Shown in pieces: positions 61,430 through 64,000 of a stretch of DNA of 64,000 bases. Position numbers and translations under genes: made by a program. The notes under the pieces were generated by a model. The model did no database searches, was not told where the DNA came from, and worked only from the letters and a program-made list of their open reading frames with translations. The stretch is from Aaosphaeria pasadenensis (taxonomy: Eukaryota > Ascomycota > Dothideomycetes > Pleosporales), in the NCBI GenBank assembly GCA_022813625.1, contig JAKLMB010000010.1, positions 682,001 to 746,000 on the forward strand, given 5' to 3'. Each line of letters begins with the position of its first letter. The first letter of the stretch is position 1.

Positions 61430-61579
61430 ATGAAGCGCAACCTCGTCATCTTCGTCATCGTCCTCATGCTCTTCATCCTGATCGGTCTTATCGGCTACAT
61501 GATCTACTACCTCCAGAGGCGCATGGCTGTTGGCGGCGGTGGCGGCAGCACCACCAGTGTGGAGACTTCCGAAGTATAA
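61430..61579 (+). CDS. 49-residue single-pass membrane micropeptide
   Basis: A complete small gene of 50 codons. After MKRN comes an uninterrupted hydrophobic helix of about 24 residues (LVIFVIVLMLFILIGLIGYM), then YYLQRRM, a poly-Gly stretch and a Ser/Thr-rich acidic tail ending SVETSEV. The positive Arg pair after the helix and MKR before it make topology ambiguous. The codons are strikingly biased to C-ending forms (AAC, CTC, GTC, ATC, TTC, TAC), as in highly expressed fungal genes and unlike the flanking DNA. The ATG has a good context (CGCAATCATGA), and a candidate leader intron lies just upstream. I do not recognise a family. A small membrane-complex subunit or a regulator of a larger membrane protein are the obvious possibilities. 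Confidence 0.7.
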   Translation: MKRNLVIFVIVLMLFILIGLIGYMIYYLQRRMAVGGGGGSTTSVETSEV

Positions 61580-62461
61580 ACCAGCTCAATACGGTTTATA
61601 TAAGTTACGGGGTACATAGCGCGCTATGAGAGCGAGAGGAATTACTGGACGATACACGCGACTGACGACGACATCAATTGTACAAAAAGAGAAGGTATTG
61701 GTTTTATATGGGTTCCTAGGATTTTACGGCATAGCATCTGGCGTTTCTTTGGGCATCCGGTTTACGATGGAAGCATGGTTTCTTGTTTCTCTTTTTGTCG
61801 TGGAAAAGACCGATATATGGGTTAATGCGAGGACGAGTTCTGGATACTCGGTCATAGATACAACGTAACGCAACACTTATGCTTCGTGTTGCCTCGTCGA
61901 ATTCTTTTTTATTCTTAGTACAGAGACGTTTTATGTAGATTCACGGCTTTGTTCACAAGACTAGACTGATCAATATATTTCAGTCATTCATGATACTGAT
62001 GGCTCCTTCAATGTGACGTTTTCTGTTCATCGATATCGAAGATTAGATACAGATATCCAATGGCGGCGCAGTCCCTGATGGATATAATTCTCAGCAGTTA
62101 GTTGAAAGAACTATCAGTCTCATTTTGAGAAATTGGTTCCCAGCCGAAGGAGGGTTTGGTAGTTGCCTATGTCGCTGTTGTAAAGATAACGACGTGTACC
62201 ACCGAAATCTCACTGGCTTGCTTTATACTAAATGGTTCATAGGCCCAATCCAGAAGTACGAGCGGATGGGTATGCGCCAGATGCCAGAGATTTAACCATG
62301 CAAATAAGATAGACCTATGATAACGCCATTGAGCTGAGGAAATAGTTGCAAGCGGCGAAATCTCCCTATGCCTCAAGTATGCACATTAGATCACTGGTCT
62401 CTCAGACCAGTGTCTGGGTATAGTATGAAAATCCCTCCTTCCCTTTTATATTATTCAGAGT
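61580..62461. other. Convergent 3' intergenic region
   Basis: Lies between the micropeptide stop (+) and the HP1 stop (-). A plus-strand frame at 61626-61868 lacks coding character and is probably 3' UTR. No gene seen. Confidence 0.5.
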
Positions 62462-63342
62462 TCATCGCCATTGGCAGATGGTTGAGAAGTGAAGACGCTG
62501 TACACAGTCAGTTGATTGCTCTTTGTGATTCCAAGAATGGGCTTCGGACAGATGGCTCTCGTAGTATTGTAACATCTTTTGTGGGCACTTCAAGTACACA
62601 TGCTTCAAAGGATGCTGTGTCTTCTTGCCATTTTTCCAAGTCAAGTACGCATTCCTGGCTGGCTCGCCCGTCTCTCTGTCGATCTCATCGCCCTGCTCCA
62701 CTGTATCCACGAAATCCACGTCGTTCTCCCATGAGCCAGGTGGTGGTGTCCATTCAGGTTTCTGCTTCGCGCGTTTCGAGGAAACCACGGGTGTTGCTGA
62801 ATTGGAATCATCGGCAGCGGATTTCCTACCGCGCTTTTTGCCTGTAGGTGGCTCTGGACGACCGCCAATGCTATTATGATACTCGACGACGATTTCCTTT
62901 GCTCCCTCGCTGACAGTTTATTAGCTTTGCGCACATTGTGCGCCAAAGAACAAACTCACAGATTCTCTGTTGGCTCCCAGGTTAAATCTGATTTCTTCTC
63001 GAATCCAAGCCACTTCACTTGGTACTCCACGGTGGTTCCACGAAATCTGTGAGTAAGGATCTTCTCCACCACGTATCTACGGCATATTATTATCAATCCG
63101 TTCCGAAGAGAAGATACTATGCGCGTACTCCTCTTCCTCCTCCTCTCCCTCTTCGTCCAAATCCTCCTCTTGCTCTTCAGCTTCGGGTGTAGAGCTCTTG
63201 GGCGCGGGAGCCTTGCCCTTGTTGCGGAATGGAATGTCCTCTTCGTCAGAGGAGACACCGCTCTCGACATCGCTGAGAGCAGCTATGCGATTGTTAGTGA
63301 ATGGGCGCGCTCGAGACGCGAAGGGGGACGCTCACGCGGCAT
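62462..63342 (-). CDS. hepA: HP1-family heterochromatin protein
   Basis: Exons 63336-63342 (only ATG CCG C), 63129-63282, 62960-63076 and 62462-62909 join in frame to 241 residues. Residues 3-54 are strongly acidic (runs of Glu). A chromodomain begins at Tyr55 (YVVEKILTHRF) with Trp76 (VKWLGF) and Phe79 as the other likely methyl-lysine cage residues, then LTWEPTENLEGAKEIVVEYH. A Lys/Arg-rich hinge (about 115-145) leads to a chromo-shadow domain (about 148-213; PPPGSWENDV, LTWKNGKKTQHPLKHVYLKCPQKMLQYYESHL) for dimerisation. This order defines HP1 (HepA in Aspergillus, HPO in Neurospora), which binds H3K9-methylated heterochromatin. The last 28 residues after YYESHL read as ordinary codons but do not resemble an HP1 tail, so the 3' end may be slightly different. 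The start is supported by the frame closing across a 7-nt first exon. It is divergent from CCT5. Confidence 0.9.
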
Positions 63343-63735
63343 GGTGATGGGGAAACGCTGCTAATCGAAAGTTTTGTTGAAAGGCAGCAGTCGCATGCGA
63401 TATCTCCTCCGGTTTCCTCGAACTAGCATTGATATGCTCCCTCAGCGCGATCGCTATAATAGATGTGGTGAACGAGAGTTATAGCTCTCTTCCGAAGCTC
63501 AATGAACCAGCGCGTCTACAAATAGTGCACGGGCCATGTCGCCAAGACCCAGGTAATCGAGAAATTTCGACACCAAAGGTGAAAGGCGATTGTTTACACG
63601 TGCATAGACTACTCACCACGGTTCAACATTTTCGGAGCATAGCTTGAGGTAGCTATTGTCTCTTTTCTTCAGTCTGCACCTGTTCGTTTTCCAAATTTCG
63701 AAGAACCCCACCGCGGGGTCAATATCACATCCAAG
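63343..63735. promoter_or_regulatory. Bidirectional promoter region of HP1 and CCT5
   Basis: Only 393 bp separate the start codons of HP1 (-) and CCT5 (+), so the two genes must share this promoter region and their leaders are short. No individual element is assigned. Confidence 0.6.
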
Positions 63736-64000
63736 ATGCGTAAGTACTGCAGGCTCCAATATAGCTTCAAAATAACCCCTCGCCGTACATTTGCGCCTTG
63801 AGCTAGGATTTACGCTGACGATGAATCTGTAGAGGTCGATCTATCAAATGGTATGCCTACGAATCTTCCTCGACCGGAAATGAACCCCGCTTTACCCCGG
63901 ACCAACAACTGACAATGAAATAAAGCCCAGGTTATGAAGGATGAGACGGGCAGGCCGTTTATCATCGTCAGAGAGTATGTGAAATGAGGCTACAAGAACT
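63736..64000 (+). CDS. cct5: Chaperonin CCT/TRiC subunit epsilon, 3'-partial
   Basis: Three tiny exons are visible before the window ends: 63736-63739 (ATG plus one base, donor GTAAGT), 63833-63850 and 63926-63974 (donor GTATGT). They join to MQVDLSNAQVMKDETGRPFIIVR plus a split codon for Glu or Asp. That peptide matches the N-terminus of fungal T-complex protein 1 subunit epsilon, where a GRPFIVVRDQ-type segment precedes the conserved chaperonin body. CCT5 is one of eight subunits of the cytosolic ring chaperonin that folds actin and tubulin. All coding exons here are under 50 nt, so a length-based frame search misses the gene. The remaining 500 or so residues lie beyond the right edge. The short match is the only basis for the name. 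Confidence 0.8.

Overview
The window comes from the nuclear genome of a filamentous ascomycete (Pezizomycotina). The genes carry short introns (about 48-195 nt) with GTRNGT-type donors, CTRAC-like branch sites and YAG acceptors. The gene set is fungal: a fungal phytochrome histidine kinase, a Ste20-type PAK kinase with a CRIB domain but no PH domain, ESCRT-0 Hse1, a DUF3433-type membrane protein and a GPI-anchored Ser/Thr-rich cell-surface protein. The class within Pezizomycotina cannot be fixed from sequence reading alone.

Layout: 1-1.3 kb, 3' part of an unrecognised coiled-coil-like protein (+). 1.3-12 kb is gene-poor, holding only a small GPI-anchored protein (-) at 7.0 kb and a degenerate repeat tract at 10.2-11.7 kb. 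12-14 kb is HSE1 (-) and 16-19.3 kb is STE20 (-). 19.3-26.4 kb is a 7 kb desert with microsatellites, minisatellites and clustered TACGGAGTA motifs. 26.4-31 kb is the phytochrome gene (-). After 4 kb of non-coding DNA come a decarboxylase-like flavoprotein fused to ankyrin-like repeats (+, 35 kb), a basic orphan protein (-, 37-38 kb) and a cytochrome P450 (-, 39-41 kb). An FAD-linked oxidoreductase (+, 44-46 kb) and a secreted subtilisin-like protease (+, 47-48.5 kb) follow.

The right third is denser: a WD40 protein (-), an MFS transporter (-), methionine-R-sulfoxide reductase B (+), a 1514-residue DUF3433-type membrane protein (-), a 49-residue membrane micropeptide (+) and an HP1 heterochromatin protein (-). 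At the right edge is the first part of the chaperonin subunit gene CCT5 (+), divergent from HP1 across less than 400 bp.

Most genes are unrelated housekeeping or signalling genes (endosomal sorting, Cdc42/PAK signalling, light sensing, chromatin, protein folding, oxidative repair). The only plausible functional group is the P450 / FAD oxidoreductase / protease stretch at 39-48.5 kb, which lacks a recognisable backbone synthase here. Exon structures were derived by hand from splice signals, and the reading frames close exactly in every complete multi-exon gene. No transposase, CRISPR array or convincing tRNA was found.
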